52,921 nucleotides of DNA from Gammaproteobacteria bacterium (lineage in GTDB: Bacteria > Pseudomonadota > Gammaproteobacteria > Steroidobacterales > Steroidobacteraceae): NCBI GenBank assembly GCA_030037905.1, contig JASHPX010000044.1:1-52921 (forward strand), written 5' to 3'. Position numbers and translations under genes: made by a program. Of this stretch, positions 1-10,700 are shown one piece after another. Positions within the stretch are counted from its first letter, which is position 1; each line of letters begins with the position of its first letter. Below the pieces are notes generated by a model. That model did not search any database. It was not told the origin of the DNA and saw only the letters and a program-made list of their open reading frames with translations.

Positions 1-2018
1 CCTGACTTTCGCAACTGGGGCATAGGGCTGAGCGCAAGTGCTTGGTTTTCCAAGTGAGGGGCGTCAAAGGTCTGCCCTACACCGGCGCTGCTATTTTTGC
101 AGCAGTGATCCTCGGTGGAGCCTGAGGCGGCAAGGTCCAGGCGAGCTTTGCGAGCAGCATCTGCTGATCGGCATCCGGCTCGGTGTGGCGCACGAAGATC
201 AGCTCGCGTCCATCAGTCGTAGGAAAGTGCACGTCCAGCAGTTGGATGGCTGCGAACTTTTCCAGCGCCTGACGCACCGTGAGTCCCGGCGCGTGAATTT
301 TGAGCTGATGTTTGAATGTGATGTGCACGCAGTAGGCCAGGAATGACAGGAAAATGTGCGCCTCGATGCGGCTTTCTTTCTGATGGAAGATCGGTCGGAT
401 GGCCAGATCACCTTTGATATCGCGGAACGCGGCTTCCACTTCCGCCAGCTGCAGGTAGAACTGCCACAGTTGCGCGGGATCTGTTGCGGTCAGGTTGGTG
501 CGCAACAGATAGCGACCTTCGCGCCGCCGCGCGATACGCACACGCGTGCGCGAGAGCGTGAAACCGAAGTCTACGCGCCGCGAGCGCTTCTCTTTGGCTG
601 GCGCGTCGGGCAAGAACAAATGGACCAGGCGGAAGGCCCGGCCCGCTTCTTTTTTTGCTGCCCCGATCTCCATCAGCAGGCGCTTGTAGGTGGGCCGTTG
701 ACGCTGCAGCTCCTTCAATCGCTTCCACAGCCATTTGAGTTTACGACGACGCATCGAGCGCTCCTTGCCGATACGCGCCTGACTCTGCACAAACACATAT
801 AAGTCCCCCTGCTGTGGTAGGAGCTTCACTTGGACCGACTCACGCGCCTGCTTCCAGGGCAAAACGGCAAGTTGTTGCTCCAGCTCAGTCAATCGTCCCT
901 TGGGCGTGCCCACCAGGTACTGAGCCCCGCGGCGGCGCATCTCCTCCAGGTGCGCTTCGGTCGGAATCCCCCGGTCCATCACCCAGATCCGTTGCGCCTT
1001 GCCGTATTGCCGCTCGATCTTCTCCAGAAACAGCGGCAACGTCGTCTTATCCAGCGTATTGCCCGCCATCACCTCGTAGGCGAGCGGAAAGCCTTCCGGC
1101 GTCACGATCAGCGCGATTACCACCTGCACGCAGTCCGACCTATGGTCCCGGGAATAACCGAAGCGGCGTTTGCCACCTACACCGGGGAAGGGCGGATCGC
1201 TTTCAAAATAGGTGCTCGTCAAGTCGTACAGCAGCACCTCGAACTTCACTCCAAATAGATCCTGCCAGCGCTCCTTGAGAAAGCCGAACAGCGCCTCCTT
1301 GTGCTCGAGTAATAGATCCAGACAGCGATATAGATCATCCTTGCTCGCCAGCTCTGGCCCCTCGTTGAGCAGATCGCCCATCGCACTGCGGTGATACCAC
1401 TCCCGATGCATCCGCCACTCGCTCCCCGGATCGATCCAGCGATACGCTGTCGATGCCATCAGCACGTGGTACCACGAGGTGCCTTCGCGCGAGTCCTTCA
1501 GTCGCTCGCGCCAAAACTCATCCAGGTCCAACTGCTCCCACAGTCGGCAAAATGTCCAGCAGGCACCCCATTGTCGCGGCCTCTTCAGCTGAAACTTCGA
1601 CAGCTGTACCTGCACGCCCACCGCGCGCGCATGAGAGGGAATCTCTCGATCCGCCGGAAACAATGCGAGCGATCGCTGCTCCTGGCGAGCCTCATCGAAC
1701 GCCTCGATCGTCTTCAGCCACGCCTCGCGCTGACTGTCGTTGATCTCACCCAAATACAGCACGTGCCGATCCACCGTGCGCTCGCCCGAGACGCGCAGCT
1801 TCTCCACAATGCTCCAATAGCGGTGTTCTTTGCCGTCCTTGAACCGGTGATGGCACTTCAAATACATCGGGTGCGAGCCTAATGATCTGCGCCAGCACTC
1901 GCCACACCAAGGTCTGTACCCAGCGCCTCGGCAAAACTCAGCACCTTGCCGCTCAATTACTTACGCGTGTGCCGCCCACGAAAACCGCCGGAAAACGCCG
2001 CCAGTTGCGAAAGTCAGG
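1..2018. mobile_element. IS1634-family-like insertion sequence, apparently complete
   Basis: Perfect 18-19 bp terminal inverted repeats: CCTGACTTTCGCAACTGG at 1-18 and its reverse complement CCAGTTGCGAAAGTCAGG at 2001-2018; intact 596 aa transposase between them. Confidence 0.9.
77..1867 (-). CDS. IS1634-family (IS4-superfamily) transposase
   Basis: 596 aa ORF, MYLKCHHRFKDGKEHRYWSIVEKLR...HVLYLGEIN; LLYDLTSTYFE and DRGIPTEAHLEEM motifs typical of the family. Confidence 0.9.
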   Translation of the reverse strand: MYLKCHHRFKDGKEHRYWSIVEKLRVSGERTVDRHVLYLGEINDSQREAWLKTIEAFDEARQEQRSLALFPADREIPSHARAVGVQVQLSKFQLKRPRQWGACWTFCRLWEQLDLDEFWRERLKDSREGTSWYHVLMASTAYRWIDPGSEWRMHREWYHRSAMGDLLNEGPELASKDDLYRCLDLLLEHKEALFGFLKERWQDLFGVKFEVLLYDLTSTYFESDPPFPGVGGKRRFGYSRDHRSDCVQVVIALIVTPEGFPLAYEVMAGNTLDKTTLPLFLEKIERQYGKAQRIWVMDRGIPTEAHLEEMRRRGAQYLVGTPKGRLTELEQQLAVLPWKQARESVQVKLLPQQGDLYVFVQSQARIGKERSMRRRKLKWLWKRLKELQRQRPTYKRLLMEIGAAKKEAGRAFRLVHLFLPDAPAKEKRSRRVDFGFTLSRTRVRIARRREGRYLLRTNLTATDPAQLWQFYLQLAEVEAAFRDIKGDLAIRPIFHQKESRIEAHIFLSFLAYCVHITFKHQLKIHAPGLTVRQALEKFAAIQLLDVHFPTTDGRELIFVRHTEPDADQQMLLAKLAWTLPPQAPPRITAAKIAAPV

Positions 2019-2726
2019 CTACCGCCGAGCTGGGACGTTCTTTGGTCCTTGTCGGTGGAAGAGATGTTCTATTTCTGCTTCCCATTGATTTGCCGGACTT
2101 TGGGTCGGGACAAAGTCATCGTATCGCTGCTACTGATCTTCGTCGTCCTCGGGCCGATTGGGCGTAGCGTTCTCTCGCATGGCAATCCGGTGTGGCACGA
2201 ATACTCCTATCTCGGGAGCATGGACGCCATTGCCCTGGGTTGCCTGACAGCGATGCTGTCGTCCCGCTATCGGCTGCCGAGGCGCTTGCTCAGAGTGTGC
2301 GGAATCTGCGGCGCCGCGCTCCTGGCAACGGTTCTGGGATTCTCGACCAGCATCGATCGGTGGGGGCTCGGACGCAGCGGCCTCGATATGACCGTGGTCG
2401 CATTCGCTGCGTGTCTGCTGCTCGCAGCAGCGGCGCAAAGTGAATGGAGAAGTCCTCGCGCATTGCGTCCACTGCTACTGCCCGGTCGACGGAGTTACGA
2501 GATCTATCTCACCCACATGTTCATCGTGCTGGCGTTCTTCGGCTACTTCATCCGCATCGGAAGACCGCTGGATGTCGTTCCCATGCTATTTGTCGCCGTC
2601 ATCCTCGCAGCTATAGTGCTGGGAGAGCTGGTCGGGCGGGTGGTCTCCGAGCCGCTGAACAGACTGCTGCGGAGCGCTTTCAGAGGTGTCGGTCAGCGGG
2701 TCCCGGCGGTCGCAGATGCTCGATAA
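2019..2726 (+). pseudogene. acyltransferase 3 (OafA-like), 5' end lost to the IS insertion
   Basis: Frame reads PPSWDVLWSLSVEEMFYFCFPLI directly from the IS right end; WSLSVEE is the mid-protein signature of acyltransferase 3, so the N-terminal part is missing. Confidence 0.8.
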
Positions 2727-2865
2727 TTCCCGCTACGCTCATTCGACGGCTCAACATGCGCAGGGTCGCGCAGCAGCCCGATCGCACCAGGGGCCGTGGG
2801 TCTAATCGCTCCTCCAGGGACGTGCTATTGTCAGTGACTGTTGTCTGCCTCTCGGGAGTGGCCGG

Positions 2866-3591
2866 ATGGCACGAGCTGGGGGCCCTGGTACGGATACCGC
2901 GCGACAGGATTTTCTGACAGCGGCGGCAGCGGCCGCTGGAGCCACGACAGCACCGGATCTCGCCCATGCGCAAGCCCACGATCACGGTGCTCAGAAGCTT
3001 CCGTCAGACGTGGCGCTGCGGGTCAAATCGCTCGAATCGTTGCTCATCGAGAAGGGAATAGTGGATTCCGCGGCGCTCGACGCGCTGGTCGACGCCTACG
3101 AACACGAGATTGGCCCACACAATGGCGCACGCGTGGTGGCGCGCGCATGGGTCGATCCGGCCTACAAGCAACGCCTGCTTGCCGACGGCACTGCTGCAAT
3201 CGCGGAGCTCGGTTACGGTGGGAGCAACGGGGTGGATGTCAGAGTGCTCGAAAACACTCCCAGAGTTCACAATCTCGTCGTCTGCACCCTATGCTCCTGT
3301 TATATCTGGGCCGTTCTCGGTCTGCCACCGCTCTGGTACAAGTCCCCGCCCTATCGATCGCGCGCCGTGATTGACCCCCGTGGCGTGCTGCGAGAGTTCG
3401 GAACGGTGTTGCCGGAAGATATCGAGGTGCGCGTCTGGGACAGCACTGCCGAGCAACGTTACATGGTCCTGCCGGAGCGGCCGACCGGGAGCGAGGCGTT
3501 GAGTGAAGAGGCGCTCGCCGCACTGGTCACGCGCGATGCGATGATCGGTGTCGCCAAAGCCATGCCGCCAGAGACGGGAATCCGCTCATGA
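2866..3591 (+). CDS. nitrile hydratase alpha subunit, cobalt type
   Basis: [44 protein letters not shown] metal claw. Start codon uncertain. Confidence 0.93.
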   Translation: MARAGGPGTDTARQDFLTAAAAAAGATTAPDLAHAQAHDHGAQKLPSDVALRVKSLESLLIEKGIVDSAALDALVDAYEHEIGPHNGARVVARAWVDPAYKQRLLADGTAAIAELGYGGSNGVDVRVLENTPRVHNLVVCTLCSCYIWAVLGLPPLWYKSPPYRSRAVIDPRGVLREFGTVLPEDIEVRVWDSTAEQRYMVLPERPTGSEALSEEALAALVTRDAMIGVAKAMPPETGIRS

Positions 3592-4241
3592 ACGGGATTC
3601 ACGATATGGGCGGCATGCAGGACATGGGCCCAATCCAGTACGAAGAGAATGAGCCCGCGTTTCACGCGCCTTGGGAAGGCAGGGTCTACGCGATGACAGC
3701 CGCAGTGACGGCGACCGGCAAGTTGCGGCTCGGCCTTCGCCCGCCCATGGAGAACCTACCGGCAGCCGAGTACCTGCGCATGAGCTACTATGAACGTTGG
3801 CTCGTGTCGCTGACAGAACGCCTGGCTGCCAGTGAACTGGTGACGCGCAGTGAGATAGAGACTGGCCGCGCGGCGCCCGGCAGTACCGAGGGCACCTTGG
3901 CAGTGTCGCCGGCGAATGCGGTGGCGGCGATATTCCGGGTCCCGACGAGACGCCAAGAATCGGTCCGAGCGCAGTTTCAGATGGGCCAGCGGGTGCGCAC
4001 CCGCAACATCAATCCGGTCACGCACACGCGGCTGCCCCGCTATGCGCGCGGCAAGATCGGCACGATCGAGCGAGACCATGGCGTTTTCGCATTCGCTGAC
4101 ACCAGTGAGTACGGTCTCGGCGATGAGCCGCAGCACGTGTATTCGGTGCGGTTTAGCGCCCGCGAGCTCTGGGGCGGGCAGGCTGCACCGCAGGATGCCG
4201 TCTATCTGGATCTGTACGATGACTACCTCGAGGCTGCCTGA
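3588..4241 (+). CDS. nitrile hydratase beta subunit
   Basis: [36 protein letters not shown]; 4 nt overlap with the alpha gene. Confidence 0.93.
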   Translation: MNGIHDMGGMQDMGPIQYEENEPAFHAPWEGRVYAMTAAVTATGKLRLGLRPPMENLPAAEYLRMSYYERWLVSLTERLAASELVTRSEIETGRAAPGSTEGTLAVSPANAVAAIFRVPTRRQESVRAQFQMGQRVRTRNINPVTHTRLPRYARGKIGTIERDHGVFAFADTSEYGLGDEPQHVYSVRFSARELWGGQAAPQDAVYLDLYDDYLEAA

Positions 4242-4641
4242 ATCGACTGGAATCGATGAGCCCTCGCCGGCCCTCCGGTCGCTTCCGCGCGACGTGGGAC
4301 CGGTCTTCGCCGAGCCCTGGCAGGCACAGGCATTCGCGCTCGCAGTCGAGCTCTCCGAGCAGGGATATTTCGGCTGGGGCGAGTGGACACAGGCGCTCGG
4401 GGCGCAACTCCAGGCGGCGGCGGATCGCGGCGAGCCCGATGACGGCTCGCATTATTATGAGCATTGGCTCTGCGCGCTCGAGAACCTGGTGATGGCAAAG
4501 GGACTCGTTGATCGCGCCGTGCTCGACCGGCGCAAGGACGCCTGGGCGTATGCCTACCGAATGACTCCACACGGCCAGCCAGTCGAGCTTCAGGCCCCGT
4601 GCGTGCAAACGGACAACGTCGCCGTCTTGCGCGTCACGTAA
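4219..4641 (+). CDS. nitrile hydratase activator/accessory protein (P14K-like)
   Basis: ATG at 4219 overlapping the end of beta; FAEPWQAQAFALAVELSEQGYFGWGEWTQALG...YYEHWLCALENLV. Confidence 0.8.
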   Translation: MTTSRLPESTGIDEPSPALRSLPRDVGPVFAEPWQAQAFALAVELSEQGYFGWGEWTQALGAQLQAAADRGEPDDGSHYYEHWLCALENLVMAKGLVDRAVLDRRKDAWAYAYRMTPHGQPVELQAPCVQTDNVAVLRVT

Positions 4642-4698
4642 GCGGGTAGAACCAGAACAGCAGGTGATAAATGAGCCGCGCCAGTTGGCATTGGGGGG

Positions 4699-4923
4699 TC
4701 AGGACTTGCACTGGCCGACGAATTTCTTAGCGTCTTCTTCGCTCAAGCCAGCTTGACGCAAAATCGCGATAACGTTTTCGTCAGCAATAGAATCGCCTTT
4801 GCGGCGAAGCTGCACGTAATGGGTCGATCCCTTCTTGCGGTAGAGCTGGACCTTTTCCGTCTGCCGCTGGTACTTGTAGCCGAGGTCGCGCAGCTTATTA
4901 AGCAGTTGTTCTCGCGAAACTAT
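4699..4923 (-). CDS. hicA: HicA-like toxin with non-canonical start (ATA in the expected start position)
   Basis: Reverse-strand frame (I/M)VSREQLLNKLRDLGYKYQRQTEKVQLYRKKGSTHYVQLRRKGDSIADENVIAILRQAGLSEEDAKKFVGQCKS*; no ATG/GTG/TTG start available, absent from the supplied ORF track. Confidence 0.6.
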   Translation of the reverse strand: MVSREQLLNKLRDLGYKYQRQTEKVQLYRKKGSTHYVQLRRKGDSIADENVIAILRQAGLSEEDAKKFVGQCKS

Positions 4924-5236
4924 GCTGCGTCTTCTTCTTGGACGCTACGATTTCCATAGGAATGTCGAACCTTACCGTCCGCAACGTAACATTTGCCGGA
5001 ATGTGCGCTGGCGCCTTATGCCAGCCCTTTTCGCGCAGGAACCGATCAAAGTCGCCTGTCTTCACCAGATCTACCAGTAACAGCTGGATCCCCTCGCTGA
5101 GGTTCTCGAGCATCTCCTGATAGGTGTCGCCTTCCATGGTCAACTTGAGGTCTTCACAAATCGCTAGCCATGTGCCGCCCTTGGTCTGGGAGTACACCCA
5201 GCGCACCATGCCGTTGATGAAGATCGTCTGTGCCAT
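4898..5236 (-). CDS. hicB: HicB-like antitoxin
   Basis: MAQTIFINGMVRWVYSQTKGGTWLAICEDLKLTMEGDTYQEMLENLSEGIQLLL; overlaps the HicA-like frame. Confidence 0.6.
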   Translation of the reverse strand: MAQTIFINGMVRWVYSQTKGGTWLAICEDLKLTMEGDTYQEMLENLSEGIQLLLVDLVKTGDFDRFLREKGWHKAPAHIPANVTLRTVRFDIPMEIVASKKKTQHSFARTTA

Positions 5237-5415
5237 TCGCGGTCTGTATGAATAATCAGTGGGCTTCTTCCTGATCCTAACACGCGGGCCGGTCACGCGA
5301 CCGGACACTCGCCGGCAGGCTCAACCCTGAGCCCGTGATGCTCGTACTTCGGTAGCGCGAGAGTCCGCGATACGCGGATGCGGACCGCGGTAGAGGCTGG
5401 CGGACGAGGATTTGA

Positions 5416-5488
5416 TGCCGGAGAGAGGACTCGAACCTCCGACCCGCGCATTACGAATGCGCTGCTCTACCAACTGAGCTACTCCGGC
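5416..5488 (-). tRNA. tRNA-Thr(CGT)
   Basis: Minus strand GCCGGAGTAGCTCAGTTGGTAGAGCAGCGCATTCGTAATGCGCGGGTCGGAGGTTCGAGTCCTCTCTCCGGCA; 7 bp acceptor stem, anticodon loop TTCGTAA. Confidence 0.95.
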
Positions 5489-5626
5489 CCGGAAGTCTCG
5501 CGAGGGGCGGTATGTTAAGCAGGACCCGCCGATCCTGCCAGTACCCTACCTGCCGTCGCGCGGCCGCGCCTGGCCGGTGCGCGGCGAAACCCGGCTACCG
5601 CGCGGCTCTCACGCGGCTCCGTGCGG

Positions 5627-6127
5627 CTATTCGCCCCGCCGGCGCAGCCGGATGACCACATCGATGCCGGCGACTTCCATGCCGCTCGGCGGCTCCGGCA
5701 GGCGGCTGAATTGCACGTCGTGCGGGGCGACGTCGGTCAAGGTGCCCGTCTGCTCGTCCTGGAAGTGATAATGCGGCGCGACGTTCGAGTCGAACCACGC
5801 GCACTCCCCATCGACTCGCAGCTGGCGAATCAGTCCGTGCGCCGCGAACAGGTTCAGCGTGTTATAGACGGTCGCTTTTGAGACCTGCGCGCCACTGCGG
5901 CGCAAGGCCTCGGTGATCTGCTCGGCGGACAGGTGCTGCGGCACGGACAGCAGTAGCGCTGCGATTTGCACGCGCTGCTCGGTGGGGCGGATGCCGCACT
6001 CGGAGAGCCTCGCCGCAGCGGCCGCCGCGGGAGGAGCCGTCGTCGCCGCAGAGGCCGCAGGCAGCTCGGCCGCCGCACCGTTTCCGAGGGCCGGCGCGTC
6101 CTCGAGCATTGCGGAGGCTTTCACCAT
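5627..6127 (-). CDS. Fur-family regulator, Irr-like
   Basis: CGIRPTEQRVQIAALLL...VSKATVYNTLNLF...WFDSNVAPHYHFQDEQTGTLTDVAPHDVQFSRLPEPPSGMEVAGIDVVIRLRRRGE; no C-terminal CxxC zinc motifs. Confidence 0.85.
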   Translation of the reverse strand: MVKASAMLEDAPALGNGAAAELPAASAATTAPPAAAAAARLSECGIRPTEQRVQIAALLLSVPQHLSAEQITEALRRSGAQVSKATVYNTLNLFAAHGLIRQLRVDGECAWFDSNVAPHYHFQDEQTGTLTDVAPHDVQFSRLPEPPSGMEVAGIDVVIRLRRRGE

Positions 6128-6173
6128 CGAGCGATTATAGCCCCGCCGGGATCAGCCCATGTCGCGGCCGGAA

Positions 6174-7196
6174 TCAGGAGTCCACGGGGGAGTCTGCGGG
6201 GGAGTCCGCGGGCGCTTCCCGCGCAGGGGCCACCTGCGTCGCCGTCTGCGCCGCCGCACCACGGGCGCGTAGCGCGCGCGGCAGGCCGAAGATCACGTGC
6301 TCCTCGCCGCCGGCCAGCTCGGCCGGAGTCTCCACGCCCCAGCTGCGCAGCCGCTCGATGACCTGCTGCACCAGCAGCTCCGGAGCCGAAGCGCCGGCAG
6401 TCACACCGACAGCTTGCCGGCCCTCCAGCCACTCGCGCTTCAAATCCTCGGCGTCGTCGACCAGGTAGCCCGGAATACCCGCCCGATCGGCCAGCTCGCG
6501 CAGGCGGTTGGAATTGGAGCTGGTACGCGAGCCCACCACGATCAGCAGATCGCACTGCCCGAGCAGCTGCTTGACCGCGTCCTGGCGATTCTGCGTGGCG
6601 TAACAGATGTCCTCACGCCGCGGCGCCTGCAGCGTCGGAAAGCGCGCGCGCAGCGCCGCGACCATCGTCGCGGTGTCATCCACGGACAGCGTGGTCTGCG
6701 TAACGAATGCCAGCTTCTCGGGATCGCGCACCTGCAGACTCGCGACGTCCTGGAGGTTCTGCACCAGGTAAATACGTCCACCCCGACTGGTATCGAAGCG
6801 GCCGAGGGTGCCCTCGACCTCCGGGTGACCGGCATGGCCGATGAGAATGACTTCGCATCCCTCGCGCGCGTGGCGGGCCACCTCCATGTGTACCTTGCTC
6901 ACCAGAGGGCAGGTGGCATCGAAGATCTGCAGGCCCCGCGCACCGGCTTCGCGCTCCACCGCCGAGGATACGCCGTGCGCCGAGAACACGACCGTGGCGC
7001 CGGCCGGCACCTCGGCGAGCTCCTCGACGAATACCGCGCCCAGGCCGCGCAACCGTTCCACCACGTGCCGATTGTGGACCACCTCGTGACGCACGTAGAT
7101 CGGCGCACCGAACATCTGCAGCGCGCGTTCCACGATCTCGATGGCCCGGTCGACGCCGGCGCAGAAGCCGCGGGGATTGGCGAGTAACAGGCGCAT
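6174..7196 (-). CDS. ispH: 4-hydroxy-3-methylbut-2-enyl diphosphate reductase
   Basis: [26 protein letters not shown]...RHEVVHN...FSAHGVS. Confidence 0.95.
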   Translation of the reverse strand: MRLLLANPRGFCAGVDRAIEIVERALQMFGAPIYVRHEVVHNRHVVERLRGLGAVFVEELAEVPAGATVVFSAHGVSSAVEREAGARGLQIFDATCPLVSKVHMEVARHAREGCEVILIGHAGHPEVEGTLGRFDTSRGGRIYLVQNLQDVASLQVRDPEKLAFVTQTTLSVDDTATMVAALRARFPTLQAPRREDICYATQNRQDAVKQLLGQCDLLIVVGSRTSSNSNRLRELADRAGIPGYLVDDAEDLKREWLEGRQAVGVTAGASAPELLVQQVIERLRSWGVETPAELAGGEEHVIFGLPRALRARGAAAQTATQVAPAREAPADSPADSPVDS

Positions 7197-7206
7197 GGAC
7201 CCGATC

Positions 7207-7743
7207 TTACCGGGGTTTGCGCCGTGCATCGAGCCAGGCGTCCAGCAGCCAGAGGATGACCCCCACGGTAATGGCCGAATCGGCCAGATTGAAGGTGGGA
7301 AAGTAGTGCGGCCCCCAGTGCGCGTTGATGAAGTCGACGACGTGACCCAGCCTCAGTCGATCGATGAGGTTGCCGACCGCACCGCCCAGGATCAGCGCAA
7401 AGCCGCTCGCCTGCAGCCATGCCCGCCGCTCGGTCTGCCGCAGCACGATCAGCAGCACGATGCTGACGATCACCGCCAGAGCGGCGAACATCCAGCGTTG
7501 CCACCCCGAGGCGTTGTACAGGAAGCTGAACGCGGCGCCAGGGTTGTAGACATAAGTGAGCGCGAGCACCGGCAGCAGGGCGATCGAGTGATACAGCGCC
7601 ACGGTAGCGACGATCCAGGCCTTGCTCACCTGATCGAGCACCACGATCAGCGCCGACAGCCACACATACGGCAGAGCGCTGCGATGCGGCCGCCCCACCC
7701 TCGCGTTGGGCACATCGACCGGCGCCGGCTGCGACGGTGCCAT
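7207..7743 (-). CDS. lspA: lipoprotein signal peptidase II
   Basis: [10 protein letters not shown]...NPGAAFSFL...[20 protein letters not shown]...[14 protein letters not shown] overlaps the ileS TGA (TGATG). Confidence 0.93.
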   Translation of the reverse strand: MAPSQPAPVDVPNARVGRPHRSALPYVWLSALIVVLDQVSKAWIVATVALYHSIALLPVLALTYVYNPGAAFSFLYNASGWQRWMFAALAVIVSIVLLIVLRQTERRAWLQASGFALILGGAVGNLIDRLRLGHVVDFINAHWGPHYFPTFNLADSAITVGVILWLLDAWLDARRKPR

Positions 7744-10700
7744 CAGCTGTACCTGCGCGTCTCGCCGGGGAGCGACAGGTTGGTGATACAACGCGCGCAC
7801 AGCTGTGGATGCTGCGCACTGGCACCCACATCGGGCCGGTGTTGCCAGCAGCGCACGCACTTCGGCTGCCTCGAGGGCTCCACGCGGATCCATACGCCCG
7901 GAGTACTCAGCGCCGGCACGGCCTCGGCAGGCACGCCAGCGGGCGAGCGCGCAACGTCCGCCGACAGCGCGAGCGCCTGCTCGGCGACGACTCGGTGCAC
8001 GCGCGCCTCGGAGGTGATCATGAAGAAGCGCAGCTCCTCGCCCAGCGACGCGAGCCGCGCGTACGGCTCCGGAGCGCACCATAGCTCGAGCTCCGCATCC
8101 AGCGGCGCCCCGATCGAGCCGGCCACACGCAACCGCTCGAGCTCCCGCGCCACATCGGCGCGCAGCGCGATCAATGCGTCCCAGTCGATGGATGCAGCTC
8201 CCGTGTCCGGCAGCTCGTGCCAGACCGTCAGGAACACCGATTCGGCGCGGCCGTCGGCAGCTCGGTTCGGCGCCACCGCGTCGCTGGACGCCGCCGCGTC
8301 GCTGGGCGCCGCCGCGTTGCCGGGCGCCACTGCGTTGCCGGGCGCAGCCGCGTTGCCGGACGCCGCCACCGCGCCCGGCAGATGCCGCCACATCTCCTCG
8401 GCGGTGAACGGTAGGATCGGCGCGAGCCAGCGCACCAGACATTCGGCCATGTGCCACAGCGCGGTCTGCGCCGAGCGGCGCGCGCGGCTCGACGCCGGGG
8501 TCGTGTACAGCCGGTCCTTCAGGATATCCAGGTACAGTCCGCCCATATCCACGACACAGAAGTTGTGGATCTTCTGGTAGATCACGTGGAAGGCGAAGCT
8601 GCGATACGCATCGACGATCTGCGCCTGCAGCGAACGCGTGCGCTCGATCGCCCAGCGATCCAGCGCTACGAGGTCCGCGACGGCGAGCGCGTCGCGCGCC
8701 GGCTCGAACTGATCCAGGTTGCCCAGCAGGAAGCGCACCGTGTTGCGCATCCGCCGGTACGAATCCGTGATGCGCTTGAGAATCTCCTGGGAGAGACTCA
8801 TCTCGTGAGCGTAGTCGGTCGCCGCGACCCACAGTCGCAATACGTCAGCACCGAGGGTACGCAGAATGTCCTGCGGCTCAATGCCGTTACCGAGCGACTT
8901 GGACATCTTGCGGCCCTGCTCGTCGACCGTGAAGCCATGCGTCAGCACGGCGCGGTAGGGTGCGCGCGCATACAGCGCCTCGGACATCAGCAGCGAGCTG
9001 TGAAACCAGCCGCGGTGCTGATCGGAGCCTTCCAGGTAGAGATCCACGGGCGCGCTGAAATCCGGCCGCAGCGCCGCGACACACTCGAACGACAGGCCCG
9101 AATCCGCCCACACGTCCATGACGTCCTGCAGCTTGTCGTATTCGGCGGCCGAGGCGCCCAGGAGCTCTGCGGGATCCAGCGCAAACCATGCGTCGATGCC
9201 GCCGCGCTCCACGCGCGCGGCGACCGCCTCGAGCAGCTCCCCGGTGCGCGGGTGCAGAGCCGCCGTCTGCTTGTGCACGAACAGCGCCAGCGGCACGCCC
9301 CAGGTGCGCTGGCGCGAGATGCACCAATCGGGCCGCTCGGCGATCATCCCCGTGATGCGCTGCTCGCCCCAGGCCGGGGTCCAGCGCACCGTGCGAATGT
9401 CGCGCAGCGCATGCTCGCGCAGGCCGTGTTGATCCATGCTGATGAACCACTGGGGCGTGGCGCGAAAGATCAACGGGGAGTGATGCCGCCAGCAGTGCGG
9501 GTAGCTGTGCCGCAGCGGCTCCTGGTGTAGCAGCGCCCCACGCCGCGCCAGCTCCGCGATGATCACGCCATTCGCCTTGCCGACGGGCAGGCCGCCGACG
9601 AGCGCGGTATCCGCGGCGAAACGGCCATCGGGACCGACCGGATTGACGACCGGCAGCCCGTAGCGGACCCCGACGAAGTAATCCTCCTGGCCATGCGCGG
9701 GCGCCGTATGCACCGCACCGGTACCGGTATCGAGCGTGACGTGCTCGGCGAGAATCACCGGCACCGATCGCGGCAGCCACGGATGCGCGAGCGCGAGCCC
9801 CTCGAGCGCGCGCCCCCGGAAGCTGCCGAGCACCTCGGGCGCGCCACCGCCTGCGGCGGCGCTCGAGCCGTAGCGCTCCAGGCAGCGATCCTTCAGCGCC
9901 GCGGCAAGCACCAGCACGCGCCGCTGAGGCACCGCCAGCCCCGGCGCCGCGTACTCCGGCGCCGCGTGCTCCGGTACCGCGACGGCCAGGTACTCGAACT
10001 CATCGCGCAGCGCCACGGCCTCGTTGGCCGGCAGTGTCCAGGGAGTGGTGGTCCAGATGACCACGGCCACCGCTGGCCCCAGGCGTGCCGGCTCGATACC
10101 CGTGCGGCGCGCGAAATCCGCGACGTCGGCGACGGGAAAGGCGACGTCGATCGCGGGCGACACCGCCTCCTCGTATTCCACTTCCGCTTCCGCCAGCGCC
10201 GAGCGGCAGTCCAGGCACCAATGCACGGGCTTGGCGCCGCGGTACAGGTGGCCGTTGCGGATGATGCGGCCGAGCGCGCGGATCTGCTGCGCCTCGTAGC
10301 GCGGATCCATCGTGAGGTAGGGATGCTCCCAATCGCCGAACACTCCGAGGCGCTCGAAATCGGCGCGCTGCGTATCGATCTGCTCGCTCGCAAACGCGCG
10401 GCACGCGGCTCGGAACGCCGCCGCATCGAGCTTCTGGCCCGGCTTGCCGTGCTTCTTCTCCACGGCCAGCTCGATCGGCAGGCCATGACAGTCCCATCCC
10501 GGAATGTAGGGAGCGTCCTGTCCGTCGAGCGTGCGCGACTTGACGATGATGTCCTTCAGCACCTTGTTGAGCGCGTGGCCGAGATGGATCGCGCCGTTGG
10601 CGTACGGCGGGCCATCGTGCAGCACGAACGACGGCCGCCCGCGGCTCACGGCGCGCATGCGCTGATAGATGGCGAGATCTTTCCAGCGCGCGAGCTGCTC

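Noticed and set aside
2911-2975. Functional Tat signal on nitrile hydratase alpha
   Set aside because: The twin arginine is absent (ARQDFL) and nitrile hydratases are cytoplasmic; kept only as a possible eroded leader.
8270-8359. CRISPR array
   Set aside because: Contiguous 18 bp units without spacers and in frame in ileS; no CRISPR-like repeat-spacer pattern anywhere in the window.
8451-9530. 359 aa plus-strand ORF
   Set aside because: Antisense to ileS; shadow frame.
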